A stretch of DNA of 64,000 nucleotides, taken from positions 1-64,000 of the forward strand of contig NZ_JAKRND010000001.1 of the NCBI RefSeq assembly GCF_022347285.1. Reading direction: 5' to 3'. Shown in pieces: positions 7,132-17,953 of this stretch; position 1 is the first letter of the stretch; the number at the start of each line of letters is the position of its first letter. Source of the stretch: Corynebacterium sp. ACRPH (GTDB taxonomy: Bacteria > Actinomycetota > Actinomycetes > Mycobacteriales > Mycobacteriaceae). The position numbers and the translations under genes are program-made. The notes below the pieces were generated by a model. It had not been told where the DNA came from and did not search any database. It worked only from the letters and a program-made list of their open reading frames with translations.

Positions 7132-8988
7132 ATGCTTAAGTTTGATATACCTTCTTTGCGTGGAGTGAGGAAATCATTGATGGAAGCTAAAGCGGCGCTA
7201 GATGACTTTAATGTTCAGAGTAGAGCGGGGGTTACTTACACCGGCGTCCCTTCGCTGAAAGCCGCCTACACTCAGCACGGGACTTTCTGGAGTGGCCAGT
7301 CAGGATCCGCCAAAAATGTAGTAGATATTCTTACCTCTAATGTGAGTTGGCTGTTGGAAGTATTCTCCAACCAACTGGAAGGCTTCGACCTGCAGGAGTA
7401 TTTCAGCAAGCAATCCTTCGACCAGGTGAATTCCCAGGTTTTGGTCGCCGATAACAGGATGCGGCAATTTTTTATCCCAACCCGCGATTCCCGGTCGATC
7501 GACAACCTGATGTACAACACGCCAGTGACTGTCGCGGAGGCCACCATGCCGCTCGCATCGCTCATCTCGGCGTTTCAGGGGGACGATTCCGCACCTCTTG
7601 CAGTCGCGGACTCTTGGGAGAACGCGGCCAAGGCGCTCAAAGACTCCATGGATAACCTCAAGAGCGCGTCCACTGGCCTGGCAAGCTCCTCCGAAGGTTA
7701 TTCCTTCGATACAGCCCGCGAGGCTATCGACGATGTCCACAAGACCGGTCTCGTCGTTGCCTCCAACACCACCGCGATGGCCGGCTCCGTTCGCCAGTTC
7801 CCACTGGTCCGCAGCACCAACCTGCAAGCACTCGAAACAATCCAAGCCACAACCTCGCTGATCGCCGACCCCGCGGAGCGCCTACTCGCCGAGCAAGCTG
7901 CCGTCGCCAACTTCGTTTCCTCGCAGCTGCAGCCATCACTCGAGATGGTCCGCCCGCCCGTCTCCAACCTTGGGGTTCCGATCGTTGGGCACTCCGGCGG
8001 AGGAACTCTGGACGCCACTACCGTCTCCACCGCCTCCGCGCAACCGACGGTCACGCACATCAACGGCCACACAAATGCTGTTGCTCCCGCAAGCGCCACA
8101 GCTCACGGCGAGCAAGCTGCCACCGCCGCCACAAATGCCCCGAAACCCACCGCAGCTCCTGCAGCCGCCCACACGTCTCCCACACCAGGTGGCCTGCACA
8201 CTCCGGCTAACACACCTGCCCCCGTCCAACCGGCGGCGGCCACGGCAGCACCCCAAGCGCCCGGATTTGCGCCCGGAGGCATCACGTCACCGGCACAGGC
8301 ATCGACGATCACGCCGCACCAAGCAGCCGCAGCCGCTGCCGCTCCAACCGTTCCCGGCCAGGGCGGTACTTCCGTGCCCGGTACGGAGAACCTCATCAAC
8401 GCACAGAATCGCTTCGGCGCCGGAGGTGGCGCAGCCAGGCGCCCCGGCGCGGTCAATGAACTGGGAGGCAGGGGGAGCGGCCCACAGCTTCGCAGCATCA
8501 GTGGAGGCGCCGGTTCCGGAAGCGGCGCAAGCTCCGCCGCCGGCACTCCGAAGGCGGACTTGCGCAACGTCTCCACCACGGCACCTCGCCCGAACCTCCC
8601 GGGCAGCCTGAAAGCAATGCACTCCGCCCCGCTTAACGCCCTGCACGGCGAGAACGCGCACGCGAACACTCCCAACTCCGGCAAGGGTGCAACCTCCGCA
8701 GTTCACGGCACCACTGGCGCTAAGGGCAGCGCTGGGGTCAAGAGCGGCGGGAACGTGGCGTCCACAGCAATGGGTAGAGGAACAAGCATTGGCCGGGCAG
8801 GCAAGGGCGCAAAGAGTGGTCTGCGCGGGTCGGCGGTGACATTCGGCAAGCAGGACCGCTCGTACTTCCGGCGTATTTTCCTCAGCGGAGAGGATCCGCT
8901 GATCTCCGGGAAGAAGGCACGCGACCGGAAGGGGCGGGATAAAGACCGAGCCACTGCGCAACAGACTGTGAAGAAGGTGATTCGCTAG
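7132..8988 (+). CDS. WXG100/PPE-like helical protein with Ala/Pro-rich tail, unknown function
   Basis: 618 residues. Residues 1-100 read as helix, W-S-G turn (HGTFWSGQSGSAKN at about 49-62), helix, the layout of WXG100/ESX proteins. Residues 150-230 form a second helical unit starting SWENAAKALKDSMDNL. From about 280 to 500 the protein is low complexity, rich in A, P, T and G. It ends with a basic stretch (ISGKKARDRKGRDKDR). No signal peptide or TM segment. Such a helical head plus Pro/Ala tail resembles type VII secretion substrates or mycobacterial PPE/Esp proteins, but I see no YxxxD/E secretion tag and no ESX machinery in the window. The first 300 bases are AT-rich, then composition returns to the genome average. 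Probably co-transcribed with the lipoprotein 21 bases upstream. Confidence 0.6.
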   Translation: MLKFDIPSLRGVRKSLMEAKAALDDFNVQSRAGVTYTGVPSLKAAYTQHGTFWSGQSGSAKNVVDILTSNVSWLLEVFSNQLEGFDLQEYFSKQSFDQVNSQVLVADNRMRQFFIPTRDSRSIDNLMYNTPVTVAEATMPLASLISAFQGDDSAPLAVADSWENAAKALKDSMDNLKSASTGLASSSEGYSFDTAREAIDDVHKTGLVVASNTTAMAGSVRQFPLVRSTNLQALETIQATTSLIADPAERLLAEQAAVANFVSSQLQPSLEMVRPPVSNLGVPIVGHSGGGTLDATTVSTASAQPTVTHINGHTNAVAPASATAHGEQAATAATNAPKPTAAPAAAHTSPTPGGLHTPANTPAPVQPAAATAAPQAPGFAPGGITSPAQASTITPHQAAAAAAAPTVPGQGGTSVPGTENLINAQNRFGAGGGAARRPGAVNELGGRGSGPQLRSISGGAGSGSGASSAAGTPKADLRNVSTTAPRPNLPGSLKAMHSAPLNALHGENAHANTPNSGKGATSAVHGTTGAKGSAGVKSGGNVASTAMGRGTSIGRAGKGAKSGLRGSAVTFGKQDRSYFRRIFLSGEDPLISGKKARDRKGRDKDRATAQQTVKKVIR

Positions 8989-9033
8989 AGGAAAACGGCC
9001 TTTCACCGGCGCGCCTAACGCAACACTGGTCAC

Positions 9034-10236
9034 ATGAACACCACAATGGTGGCTATGATTTTCTCCCGCAGCGACCAGCCCGGAATCAACGGCGCCACCC
9101 GTGACCTCACCGGACCCAAGGGATTTGCTAAGGCCAAGATCTCCGAGGGCGACATTGCCATCGTCGACGAACCCGACATCAGCCGTGCAAACTGTCAAAA
9201 GCTTATCGACGCGCGCGTAGCCGCCGTGGTGAACGCACAACAGTTCACTACCGGCCAGGTGCCGAACTTCGGCCCGCAGATGATGCTCGACGCAGACATC
9301 CTGCTGATCGAAAACGCCGGCGAAGAGCTGCTCTCAAAGGTCAAGAACGGCAAGAAGGGTCGCGTTGACGAGGGCAAGGTCTACTACGGCGACCGCTCCA
9401 TCGGCGGCGGCGAAATCCTGGACATGGATACCGCCGCCACCCGCTTCGAGGACGCCCGCGAGGCGCTCGGCGACCACATGGAAGCCCTGTCCGGCAACAT
9501 GTCCGAGTTCGTCCGCTCCGAGGCTCCGCTGCTGGTCGATGGCCTCGGCATCCCGGATGTCGACGTGGACATGGACGACCGCAAGGTGCTGGTGGCTAGC
9601 CCCGATACGCACATCGAGCAGAAGCTGAAGGACCTGCGCTACTTCATGCGTGAGTACTCGCCGATCATCGTCGCCGTGGAGAACGCAGCCGACAGCCTGA
9701 TGCAGGAGGGCTACCGCCCGAACGTAATCATCGGCGACCCGGAGAAGATCTCCAACGAGGCGCTGCGCTGCGGCGCCACCGTCGTGCTGCCCGCAGACCC
9801 GGACGGCCACGCGGTCGGCCTGGAGCGCATCCAGGACCTAGGAGTGGGCGCAATGACCTTCCCTGCCGCCACCCAGGATCCGACGGATCTGGCGCTGATG
9901 CTGGTCAACTACCACGGCGCATCCATGGTGGTAAGCCTCGGCGAGGTGGAGGACCTGGACCGTGTGTTCCAGCGCGCCCAGTCGCCGGAAACACCGTCTG
10001 CCCTGATGTCCCGCCTGCGTGTCGGCCCCCGCCTGGTCGATTCCACCGCCGTGGCGGAGCTCTACCGCGTCTCCCGCTCCGGCGGCGGCTGGATCTGGGC
10101 GCTGCTGGGCATCCTGGTCGCCCTGGCCGTCATCGTTGTGATCATCGGCTTCTCCGGCGATGGATCCTTCGTGGACAACCTCGTGGACACCTGGAACAAC
10201 TTCGCGCTGAGCGTGCAGGATCTGTTCAAGAATTAA
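9034..10236 (+). CDS. steA: SteA-like cytokinesis protein
   Basis: 400 residues. A cytoplasmic domain of the thiamine-pyrophosphokinase-like fold family (residues about 60-340, with DGLGIPDVDVDMDDRKVLVA and NVIIGDPEKIS), then one TM helix near the C-terminus (WIWALLGILVALAVIVVIIG) and a short outer tail. In C. glutamicum SteA with SteB controls daughter-cell separation by activating the peptidoglycan hydrolase RipA; the adjacent steB supports the assignment. Corresponds to Rv1697 in gene order. The start is uncertain: ATGs at 9034, 9046 and 9055 are in frame and none has a convincing SD. Confidence 0.88.
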   Translation: MNTTMVAMIFSRSDQPGINGATRDLTGPKGFAKAKISEGDIAIVDEPDISRANCQKLIDARVAAVVNAQQFTTGQVPNFGPQMMLDADILLIENAGEELLSKVKNGKKGRVDEGKVYYGDRSIGGGEILDMDTAATRFEDAREALGDHMEALSGNMSEFVRSEAPLLVDGLGIPDVDVDMDDRKVLVASPDTHIEQKLKDLRYFMREYSPIIVAVENAADSLMQEGYRPNVIIGDPEKISNEALRCGATVVLPADPDGHAVGLERIQDLGVGAMTFPAATQDPTDLALMLVNYHGASMVVSLGEVEDLDRVFQRAQSPETPSALMSRLRVGPRLVDSTAVAELYRVSRSGGGWIWALLGILVALAVIVVIIGFSGDGSFVDNLVDTWNNFALSVQDLFKN

Positions 10237-10269
10237 CGCAGTCATAGCAGGGAGACAAGAGGCATAAGC

Positions 10270-11202
10270 ATGAGCAAGAACTCGAAGGGCTCCGTCGGCA
10301 GAGTGATCGCCGGCCTGGGCTTCGGCGTGGCCGTCGGCACTGCACTGGGCTTTTTCGCCCTTGCCCCGAACGTGCCGGGCGGTCCTGTGGCAAAGGATTC
10401 CTCCGCCGAGCAGGAGCTAAAGAGCGAGCAAGCCGCGCGCGAGAAGGCCGAGGGGCAGTCCACCGCCAGCGACAAGGTCTTGGGGTCGGTCGCGGGCCCG
10501 GCGGTGCGCAATCTGTTGCGTGGTTCGTCGGTAAACCTTTTTGTGCTTCCGGACGCCGACCAGGCCAACGTCGATAGCCTCCAGCGCCTGGTCAAAATGG
10601 CCGGTGGGGAAGTCCACGGTGTGGTCGAGGTGACGGAGAAGGCGCTGGACGCCAACAACGGAGACACCCTGAAATCCATCGCTGCGAACTCCCTGCCGGC
10701 CGGCGCGAAGCTCTCGGAGGACAAGCTGGACCCCGGTATGCACACCGGCCAACTGCTGGGTGCGGCCCTCGGCGCAGGCGACAAGGAAGCCAGCGAATCG
10801 GACCGGGGTGTGGCCCTGGGTGCACTGGCCAACGAGGACTTCATTGCCTACCAGGGCGAGGCGCCGAAGACCGCCGACCTGGCCCTGGTCGTAGGCGGGG
10901 ATACCGCCGACGACAAGGACCGCGGCAACTACGGCACCAAGTTCGTCGCCGACTTCGCCGCTGGTCTGGATTCCCGCATGAAGGGCGCCGTTCTGGCCGC
11001 CCAGGCAGGCAGCGCGGAGGACGACGGCGCGGTGGGCCAGGTTCGTGCCGACCGGGCAGCCAAGGAGGCCGTATCCACGGTGGATAACGTGGACACCGTC
11101 GCAGGCCGCATCGCCACGATCCGCGCGCTGGGCAAGCAGAAGGACGGCAAGGCGGGGCACTACGGCGCTGCCGCGAACGCCTCGGATGCTACGCCGGAAT
11201 AG
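10270..11202 (+). CDS. steB: SteB / MctB-family membrane protein
   Basis: 310 residues, ATG preceded by GGGAG. One N-terminal TM segment (VIAGLGFGVAVGTALGFFAL, about 12-31), a short coiled coil (SAEQELKSEQAAREKAEG), then an extracytoplasmic domain of the MctB/DUF3186 family. Mycobacterial Rv1698 was described as copper transporter MctB; in C. glutamicum the same-position protein is SteB, partner of SteA in cell separation. Located 33 bases after steA, so the two are almost certainly co-transcribed. The lengthy Ala/Gly/Asp-rich C-terminal 60 residues look unstructured. Confidence 0.87.
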   Translation: MSKNSKGSVGRVIAGLGFGVAVGTALGFFALAPNVPGGPVAKDSSAEQELKSEQAAREKAEGQSTASDKVLGSVAGPAVRNLLRGSSVNLFVLPDADQANVDSLQRLVKMAGGEVHGVVEVTEKALDANNGDTLKSIAANSLPAGAKLSEDKLDPGMHTGQLLGAALGAGDKEASESDRGVALGALANEDFIAYQGEAPKTADLALVVGGDTADDKDRGNYGTKFVADFAAGLDSRMKGAVLAAQAGSAEDDGAVGQVRADRAAKEAVSTVDNVDTVAGRIATIRALGKQKDGKAGHYGAAANASDATPE

Positions 11203-11232
11203 GCTTGTGTTAGGCTGAAACCCCGTAGATAG

Positions 11233-12933
<1,701 letters not shown>

Positions 12934-12972
12934 ACCGGCGCTCTTAATCCAGCGCTCCTACACTAGGGAGTC

Positions 12973-13629
12973 ATGAGCAACGACAGCACCCCGTACCGCG
13001 TTGTAGATAGCGAACTGCTGCTGGACGCGCCGATCATCGGCGTGCGGCGCGATACGATCACCACCGCCACCGGCGAAGCGAAGCGCGAGATCGTGGAGCA
13101 CTTCTCCGCCGTCGCAGTCGCCGCCGTGCGCGATAACCACGTGATGATGATCCGCCAGTACCGCCACGGCGTGGGCCGCCACCTGTGGGAGATCCCCGCC
13201 GGCCTGCTGGACCTGGTGGGGGAGGATCCCCTGGAAGCCGCCCGCCGTGAGCTGGCCGAGGAAGCCGGCCTGCGGGCCCACACCTGGCACTTGCTGGGGG
13301 ATGTCGTGACCTCCCCGGGCTTCAGCGAGGAAATGTGCCGCATCTACCTGGCCGAGGACTTGGACGATGACCTCTCCGGCTTCGACCTGCCGGAGGCCGA
13401 GTTCGAAGAGGCGGAGATCGAAACCCGCTGGGTGCCGATCTCCGAAGCCATTGAGTGGGTGCAGACGGGCAAGGTCGAAAACTCCATCGCCACCATCGCC
13501 CTGCTGCACCTGGCCGCAGGTACCCGCCGGGACGTTTCAGAGCCGTTCAACTACCACTCCGGCCTCGCCGATCGCCGCTCCGCCGGCGCGGAAGCCAAGC
13601 CCGGCACGGACATGAAGTTCATCCGTTGA
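12973..13629 (+). CDS. NUDIX hydrolase, ADP-ribose pyrophosphatase type
   Basis: 218 residues. The Nudix box GEDPLEAARRELAEEAGL is at about residues 86-103, preceded by the family lead PAGLLDLV, a pattern typical of ADP-ribose pyrophosphatases that recycle ADP-ribose to AMP and ribose 5-phosphate. Same position as Rv1700. ATG 12973 follows a candidate -10 TACACT (12959-12964) by 8 bases, with GGGAG overlapping the leader, so the transcript may be leaderless or nearly so. The stop TGA overlaps the xerD TTG. Confidence 0.88.
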   Translation: MSNDSTPYRVVDSELLLDAPIIGVRRDTITTATGEAKREIVEHFSAVAVAAVRDNHVMMIRQYRHGVGRHLWEIPAGLLDLVGEDPLEAARRELAEEAGLRAHTWHLLGDVVTSPGFSEEMCRIYLAEDLDDDLSGFDLPEAEFEEAEIETRWVPISEAIEWVQTGKVENSIATIALLHLAAGTRRDVSEPFNYHSGLADRRSAGAEAKPGTDMKFIR

Positions 13630-14525
13630 GCGCAGAAGCCAACCGCAAACTCGTCACGGCCTACATCCGGCACCTAAAGACCGAGCGCGATGTCTCCGTC
13701 CACACCCTGTCGAACTACCAGCGCGACCTCGACCGCTACCTGGAGTGGCTAGGGTCCAAGGCACTACAGGACGTCACTGCCGCGGACATTGAGGACCACT
13801 TGGTTTATCTCCGCAAGGATCTGAACCTCGTGGCATCCTCCGCTGCCCGCGGGCTGGCGGCGATCCGCGGCTTGCACTCCTTCGCCCACGCCGACGGCCG
13901 CCTGCCTTTCGACGTTGCGGCGGACGTACCCACGCCCTCGCTGGGCGGTTCCATCCCGAAGGCCCTAAGCCTGGCACAGGTCGAGGCTTTGCTGAACGCG
14001 GTGCCGGCGGGCGACGGGGCGTCACTAATAAACATCCGCGACCGTGCGCTGCTCGAGATGCTCTACTCGACCGGCGCGCGCATCACCGAGCTACTAGACC
14101 TCGACGTCGACGACCTCGACCGGGAGCAGCGCGTGCTGCTGGTGCGTGGCAAGGGCGGCAAGGAGCGCATCGTGCCCCTCGGGCGCCCCGCGCTAGAGGC
14201 GGTGGAGCGCTACCTGGTGCGCGCGCGGCCGAGCCTGAACAAGAAAGGCAGCCCGGCGCTGTTTCTCAATAACCGCGGGGCGCGCCTGGGCCGCCAATCG
14301 GGTTTCAAGATCGTTTCGCAGGCCGCGGAGGCGGCGGGGTTGGAGCACGTCTCGCCGCACAGCCTCCGCCACAGCTTCGCCACGCACCTATTGGAGGGCG
14401 GCGCAGATATTCGCGTGGTACAGGAACTTCTCGGCCACGCTAGCGTGGCCACCACGCAGATTTACACCAAGGTCAGCCCTGAGCACTTGAGGGAAATTTG
14501 GGCCTCATCTCACCCCCGTACCTAG
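13626..14525 (+). CDS. xerD: site-specific tyrosine recombinase XerD
   Basis: 299 residues starting at TTG 13626, overlapping the nudix TGA (TTGA); the protein then has normal XerD length, while the longer open frame upstream is a nudix shadow. N-terminal core-binding domain (VTAYIRHLKTERDVSVHTLSNY). Catalytic domain with Arg in STGARITELLDL, Lys in GKGGKERIVPL, HSLRHSFATHLLEGG and GHASVATTQIYTKV supplying the His-x-x-Arg, His and nucleophilic Tyr. XerD with XerC resolves chromosome dimers at dif. A copy of the dispersed motif at 14018 uses the unusual codons TCA CTA ATA. Confidence 0.93.
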   Translation: MSAEANRKLVTAYIRHLKTERDVSVHTLSNYQRDLDRYLEWLGSKALQDVTAADIEDHLVYLRKDLNLVASSAARGLAAIRGLHSFAHADGRLPFDVAADVPTPSLGGSIPKALSLAQVEALLNAVPAGDGASLINIRDRALLEMLYSTGARITELLDLDVDDLDREQRVLLVRGKGGKERIVPLGRPALEAVERYLVRARPSLNKKGSPALFLNNRGARLGRQSGFKIVSQAAEAAGLEHVSPHSLRHSFATHLLEGGADIRVVQELLGHASVATTQIYTKVSPEHLREIWASSHPRT

Positions 14526-14585
14526 TGCGCCTGATAATCTCTAGGGTGTAATTAAAGGCTATTTATCACAATCAAGGGAAAGGGC

Positions 14586-15494
14586 TTGACGGGATCGCCG
14601 ATGTCACGTTCACAGTCACACGCGGATGCGTTGTTTGATAAGCCCGATCAGCGCATCGGCCTGACCGGACGACCGATCAAGGAGCTGCCGGACCCCGAGC
14701 CGTTGGACCGCCACGGCCCGGCCTCCATCATCGCGATGTGCAACCAGAAGGGCGGGGTGGGCAAGACCACCTCGACGATCAACATCGGTGCTTCGCTGGC
14801 CGCGTTCGGCCGAAAGGTACTGCTGGTGGATCTGGATCCACAGGGCGCCCTGTCTGCAGGCCTGGGCATTAGCCACGACGAGTTGGACGTTACGGTCTAC
14901 AACCTGTTGGTCGATTCTTCTGCTTCTATTCTGGACGCCATCCACTCCAGCCCCGTCGACGGTCTGGACGTCGTTCCGGCGAATATCGACCTGTCGGCTG
15001 CGGAGATCCAGTTGGTCAACGAGGTCGGCCGCGAGCAAGCCCTGGCCCGCGCGCTGCGGCCTGTGATGCGCGACTACGACTTCATCATCGTCGACTGCCA
15101 GCCTTCGTTGGGCCTGCTGACGGTCAACGCGCTGAGCTGTGCGGATTCGGTGATCATTCCGGTGGAGTCCGAGTACTTCTCGCTGCGCGGCCTGGCGCTG
15201 CTGATGGACACGGTGGATAAGGTTCGCGACCGCCTGAACTTCAAGCTCGAGGTGCTGGGCATCCTGGTGACGATGTTCGACCGCCGCACCCTGCACGCTC
15301 GCGAGGTGATGGAGCGGCTGGTGGAGGCGTTCGGAGACAAGGTCTTCGACTCCGTCATCACCCGCACCGTGCGCTTCCCGGAGACCTCGGTGGCCGGCGA
15401 GCCGATCAACACCTGGGCGCCGAGCTCATCCGGCGCGGTGCAGTACTCGAACCTGGCGAAGGAAGTCATTGAGCGCGTCGCTCAGCAAATCTAG
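14586..15494 (+). CDS. ParA/Soj-family ATPase
   Basis: 302 residues from TTG 14586, which has AAGGGAAAGGG immediately upstream; ATG 14601 is an alternative. Deviant Walker A CNQKGGVGKTTSTINIG at about 49-65, LLVDLDPQGALSAGLG (A'), and FIIVDCQPSLGLLTVNAL (Walker B). The same gene next to scpAB in mycobacteria (Rv1708) is ParA-like but is not the ori-proximal parA of the parAB pair, so it probably helps chromosome organisation together with the condensin subunits downstream. The start of scpA lies inside this gene's 3' end. Confidence 0.88.
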   Translation: MTGSPMSRSQSHADALFDKPDQRIGLTGRPIKELPDPEPLDRHGPASIIAMCNQKGGVGKTTSTINIGASLAAFGRKVLLVDLDPQGALSAGLGISHDELDVTVYNLLVDSSASILDAIHSSPVDGLDVVPANIDLSAAEIQLVNEVGREQALARALRPVMRDYDFIIVDCQPSLGLLTVNALSCADSVIIPVESEYFSLRGLALLMDTVDKVRDRLNFKLEVLGILVTMFDRRTLHAREVMERLVEAFGDKVFDSVITRTVRFPETSVAGEPINTWAPSSSGAVQYSNLAKEVIERVAQQI

Positions 15495-16326
15495 CCAGCC
15501 CGTGCAGGAGCCAGCGCAGCCAGAGCAGGCCGAGCAGCCGGAGATCACTGGCTTCCGGGTGGCGCTGGCTAACTTCGACGGCCCCTTCGACCTGCTGCTG
15601 CAGCTAATTCACTCGCACAAGCTGGACATCACCGAGGTCGCCCTGGCGCAGGTCACCGACGAGTTCATCGCCTACACCAAGAACTTAAGCTCCAGCGCCG
15701 AGGACCTGGATGAGGTCACGGAGTTCCTGGTGGTCGCCTCCACCCTGCTGGACCTCAAAGCAGCCCGCCTGGTGCCGCGCGGCGAGGTGGATAGCGAGGA
15801 GGACCTCGCGCTGCTGGAAACCCGCGACCTGCTGTTCGCCCGCCTGCTGCAGTACCGCGCCTACAAGCAGGTGGCCGACCTTTTCGCCGACTGGCAGCGC
15901 GACGCCGCCCGTGCCTACCCGGCGATCCTGTCCCTGGAGGAACACCACGCGAACCTGCTGCCTGAGGTGAAGATCGGTAAGACCGCCGACGAGTTCGCCG
16001 AGCTGGCCGCCGCCGTGTTCCGCCCCAAGCCCGACCACGTGGACACCGGCCACATCCACCAGGTTGCGGTCTCCGTGCCCGAGCAGGCCGGCCGGATCCT
16101 CAATACCCTCAAGGTCGCCGGCGAGAACACCTGGGTGACCTTCGGGGCGCTCATCGCCGACGCGGAGCTGAACATGATCGTCGTCGGGCGCTTCCTGGCA
16201 CTGTTGGAGCTGTACAAGGCTCGCGCCATCGGCATTGAACAGCCCGAGCCGCTGCAGGACATGTCGGTGGCGTGGACCGGGCTGGATGTCGACCCGGCGG
16301 TGGTGGCGGCCAGCAACTGGGAGTAG
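15469..16326 (+). CDS. scpA: segregation and condensation protein A (kleisin)
   Basis: 285 residues. TTG 15469 overlaps the ParA-like gene by 26 bases and has AAGGAAG 3 bases upstream. The family signature FDGPFDLLLQLIHSHKLDITEVALAQVTDE is at about 35-65, then a helical middle (EVTEFLVVASTLLDLKAARLVP) and the C-terminal winged helix (VTFGALIADAELNMIVVGRFLALLEL). ScpA bridges SMC heads and binds ScpB dimers. The gene ends with TAG whose G begins a dispersed GGCGTCA motif at 16326. Confidence 0.92.
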   Translation: MSASLSKSSQPVQEPAQPEQAEQPEITGFRVALANFDGPFDLLLQLIHSHKLDITEVALAQVTDEFIAYTKNLSSSAEDLDEVTEFLVVASTLLDLKAARLVPRGEVDSEEDLALLETRDLLFARLLQYRAYKQVADLFADWQRDAARAYPAILSLEEHHANLLPEVKIGKTADEFAELAAAVFRPKPDHVDTGHIHQVAVSVPEQAGRILNTLKVAGENTWVTFGALIADAELNMIVVGRFLALLELYKARAIGIEQPEPLQDMSVAWTGLDVDPAVVAASNWE

Positions 16327-16359
16327 GCGTCACAAAGAAAGAACAGAAAGGCACACACC

Positions 16360-16956
16360 ATGAGCGATCTAAACCCCAACACCGCGCCGCTGCCACAGGT
16401 GTCGGTGCTGCGCAGCCGCGTGGAATCGCTGCTGCTGGTAAGTGACGAGGCAGTGACGCCCACAGAGCTCGCCCGCGTGCTTTCCAACGAGGAGAACGCG
16501 GTGCCAGAAGCCGAGGTGGCGCGCACCCTCCACGAAATCGCGGCGGAGTACGAAGCCCGGGGAAACGGCTTTGAGCTGCGTGAACACGAGGGGGCCTTCC
16601 GGCTGTACACGCGACGCGCGAACTCGGACGTGGTGGAGGCGAAGCTGCTGGACGGGACCCAACAGCGCCTGAGCCGCGCGGCCCTGGAAACCCTCGCGGT
16701 GGTGGCCTACCGGCAGCCCGTCACCCGCAGCCAGGTGGCGGCGGTGCGCGGCGTGAACTGCGACGGCGTGATGCGCACCCTTTCCCTGCGTGGACTGATC
16801 GCTGAGACGGGGGAGCAGGGTGGAGCTCATCTGTACTCCACGACGGAGCTTTTCCTGGAACAGATTGGCATTGAATCGCTGGAGGAATTGCCGGATCTGG
16901 CGCCGTTGCTGCCGGAAGTAGACAGCATCGACAGCCTGGACAGTATCGACAATTAA
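16360..16956 (+). CDS. scpB: segregation and condensation protein B
   Basis: 198 residues, ATG with AGAAAGG upstream. Two winged-helix domains: the first includes LRSRVESLLLVSDEAVTPTELARVL, the second RAALETLAVVAYRQPVTRSQVAAVRGVNCDGVMRTL, the best-conserved ScpB stretch, ending GLIAETGEQGGAHLYSTTELFLEQIGI. It partners with ScpA and SMC in chromosome condensation. It starts 33 bases after scpA, so one operon. The acidic tail (DSIDSLDSIDN) is unremarkable. Confidence 0.92.
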   Translation: MSDLNPNTAPLPQVSVLRSRVESLLLVSDEAVTPTELARVLSNEENAVPEAEVARTLHEIAAEYEARGNGFELREHEGAFRLYTRRANSDVVEAKLLDGTQQRLSRAALETLAVVAYRQPVTRSQVAAVRGVNCDGVMRTLSLRGLIAETGEQGGAHLYSTTELFLEQIGIESLEELPDLAPLLPEVDSIDSLDSIDN

Positions 16957-16975
16957 GCAGGTTAAGGGGTACAAT
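16946..16975 (+). promoter_or_regulatory. candidate sigma-A promoter for rluB
   Basis: TCGACA (16946-16951) and TACAAT (16970-16975) are separated by 18 bases and lie in the 64-base gap before rluB. The -10 is near consensus. It would give rluB its own transcript of about 40 nt leader. Confidence 0.45.
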
Positions 16976-17020
16976 TCGGGCTGATAATTCAAGATTTTAG
17001 TTCGAAGGGCTAGAAACACC

Positions 17021-17893
17021 GTGGACACACCCGCTCGCCGAGACGGCACACCGGAGACCGCTCCGAAAGACATCTACCTATCCCAGGCCAAGCCCGCCAA
17101 GCGCCAGCACGTGACGGCGCAGGAGGCAGAGGCCGCACTCAACAAACCAGATTCGGAGAAAGCCCAGGTGCGCCTGCAGAAGGTGCTGGCCTCTGCGGGC
17201 GTGGCAAGCCGCCGCATGAGCGAGAAGCTCATCGCCGCCGGTCGCGTGGAAGTAAACGGCGAAGTCGTGGTGAAGATGGGCACCCGCATCGACCCGAGCG
17301 TGGACATCGTCCGCGTGGACGGCGAGCGCGTGCAGGTCAACGAAGAGATGGTCTACTTCGCACTGAACAAGCCCCGCGGTGTGCACTCCACGATGAGCGA
17401 CGACCTGGGCCGCCCGTGCGTGGGCGACCTGGTCGGTACGCGCCTGAAGGAAGGCCAGGGGCTGTTCCACGTCGGCCGCCTGGATGCCCAGACCGAGGGA
17501 CTGCTGCTGCTCACCAACGACGGCGAGCTGGCCAACCGCCTGATGCACCCCAAGTACGAGGTGAAGAAGACCTACATGGCCACCGTGCTGGGCGAGGCGA
17601 GCCGCAAGCTGATCCGCGAGCTGAAGGACGGCGTGGAGCTGGACGATGGCATTGCCCGCGCCGACAGCGTGCAGATCGTGGACGTGTGGCAGGGCAAGTC
17701 GCTGATCAAGGTGGAGCTGCACGAGGGGCGCAAGCACATCGTGCGCCGCATGCTGAAGGAGGCCGGCTTCCCGGTCCAGGCGCTGGTACGCACCAAGATC
17801 CACACCGTGCAGCTGGGCGAGCAGAAGCCGGGCACGATCCGCGCGCTGAACCAGGCGGAATTGCAGAGCATGTACAAGAAGGTCGGGCTGTAA
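17021..17893 (+). CDS. rluB: 23S rRNA pseudouridine synthase, RluB/RsuA family
   Basis: 290 residues from GTG. A variable lead (1-45) is followed by an S4 domain (VRLQKVLASAGVASRRMSEKLIAAGRVEVNG), then the RsuA/RluB catalytic domain with GRLDAQTEGLLLLTNDGELAN, where the Asp is the nucleophile, and KTYMATVLGEASR. RluB makes a pseudouridine in helix 80 of 23S rRNA. Sits between scpB and cmk-der as in mycobacteria (Rv1711). The 60-base gap after it contains no visible terminator. Confidence 0.9.
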   Translation: MDTPARRDGTPETAPKDIYLSQAKPAKRQHVTAQEAEAALNKPDSEKAQVRLQKVLASAGVASRRMSEKLIAAGRVEVNGEVVVKMGTRIDPSVDIVRVDGERVQVNEEMVYFALNKPRGVHSTMSDDLGRPCVGDLVGTRLKEGQGLFHVGRLDAQTEGLLLLTNDGELANRLMHPKYEVKKTYMATVLGEASRKLIRELKDGVELDDGIARADSVQIVDVWQGKSLIKVELHEGRKHIVRRMLKEAGFPVQALVRTKIHTVQLGEQKPGTIRALNQAELQSMYKKVGL

Positions 17894-17953
17894 CCAGCCA
17901 GCAGCTAGAACAGCCGACATAAACACACAATTATTTAGGGGAACGACCTTTCT

